15,088 nucleotides of DNA from an uncultured Prevotellaceae bacterium. Lineage in GTDB: Bacteria; Bacteroidota; Bacteroidia; Bacteroidales; Muribaculaceae. The position numbers were made by a program, and so were the translations under genes. The notes beneath the pieces are model-generated. The model was not told the origin of the DNA, did no database searches, and worked only from the letters and a program-made list of their open reading frames with translations. The number at the start of each line of letters is the position of its first letter. Positions within the stretch are counted from its first letter, which is position 1. The DNA lies in the NCBI GenBank assembly GCA_945983195.1, contig CAMFSS010000020.1, forward strand, positions 1 to 15,088. Reading direction: 5' to 3'. Below, in pieces: positions 15,072 through 15,088 of this stretch.

Positions 15072-15088
15072 GGTGCGGTAGTGCAGCC
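15072..15088 (+). tRNA. Partial tRNA, first 17 bases (possibly tRNA-Asp)
   Basis: The last 17 bases, GGTGCGGTAGTGCAGCC, fit the 5' end of a tRNA. A 7-base acceptor arm GGTGCGG is followed by T8, A9, D-stem GTGC at 10-13, A14, G15 and the start of the D-loop. The acceptor arm resembles bacterial tRNA-Asp (GGNGCGGTAGT). The rest, including the anticodon, lies beyond the window, so the isotype is a guess. The strong promoter upstream and the absence of an ATG support a stable-RNA gene. Confidence 0.55.

Noticed and set aside
1..15088. CRISPR array, insertion sequence or rRNA
   Set aside because: No regularly spaced direct repeats, transposase frames with terminal inverted repeats, or rRNA-like sequence were seen in reading both strands.

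Overview
The window looks like chromosomal DNA of a gut-type Bacteroidales bacterium, probably Muribaculaceae or a relative. The family assignment is inference and the species cannot be read from this sequence. Three things support the order. Almost every gene is preceded by the Bacteroidetes -7 promoter element TAnnTTTG, in several cases with a TTG/TTTG -33 element 19-21 bases upstream. Most starts sit in A-rich leaders without a strong Shine-Dalgarno sequence. A giant secreted protease ends in a type IX secretion (T9SS) type A sorting domain.

Layout from left to right: the 3' part of a family GH20 beta-hexosaminidase gene (+); a convergent Lrp/AsnC regulator (-); a divergent folK gene for folate synthesis (+); a small charged-protein gene (-) whose 3' end overlaps folK in antisense; an isolated gene for a phage major-capsid-like protein (+) with its own promoter and a strong bidirectional terminator; a 7.8-kb gene (-) for a 2607-residue multidomain subtilisin-like protease; a pterin-synthase-like gene (-) with an added zinc ribbon; an NAD-dependent epimerase/dehydratase (-); a secreted NlpC/P60 peptidase (-); a GYF_2-CD225 membrane protein (-); and, at the right edge, a promoter followed by what reads as the first 17 bases of a tRNA.

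The genes do not form one pathway or one operon. Nearly all have individual promoters, and four good hairpin structures separate transcription units. Three products are envelope or secreted proteins (GH20, the giant S8 protease, the C40 peptidase), which fits a glycan- and protein-degrading gut commensal. FolK and the pterin-synthase-like protein both belong to pterin chemistry, but they are 10 kb apart and not co-transcribed.

The item most worth a second look is the solitary capsid-like gene at 2300-3562. It is intact, has no other phage gene beside it, and carries its own regulatory signals. That suggests a retained HK97-fold protein rather than prophage debris. The second is the pterin-synthase homologue that lacks the catalytic cysteine.
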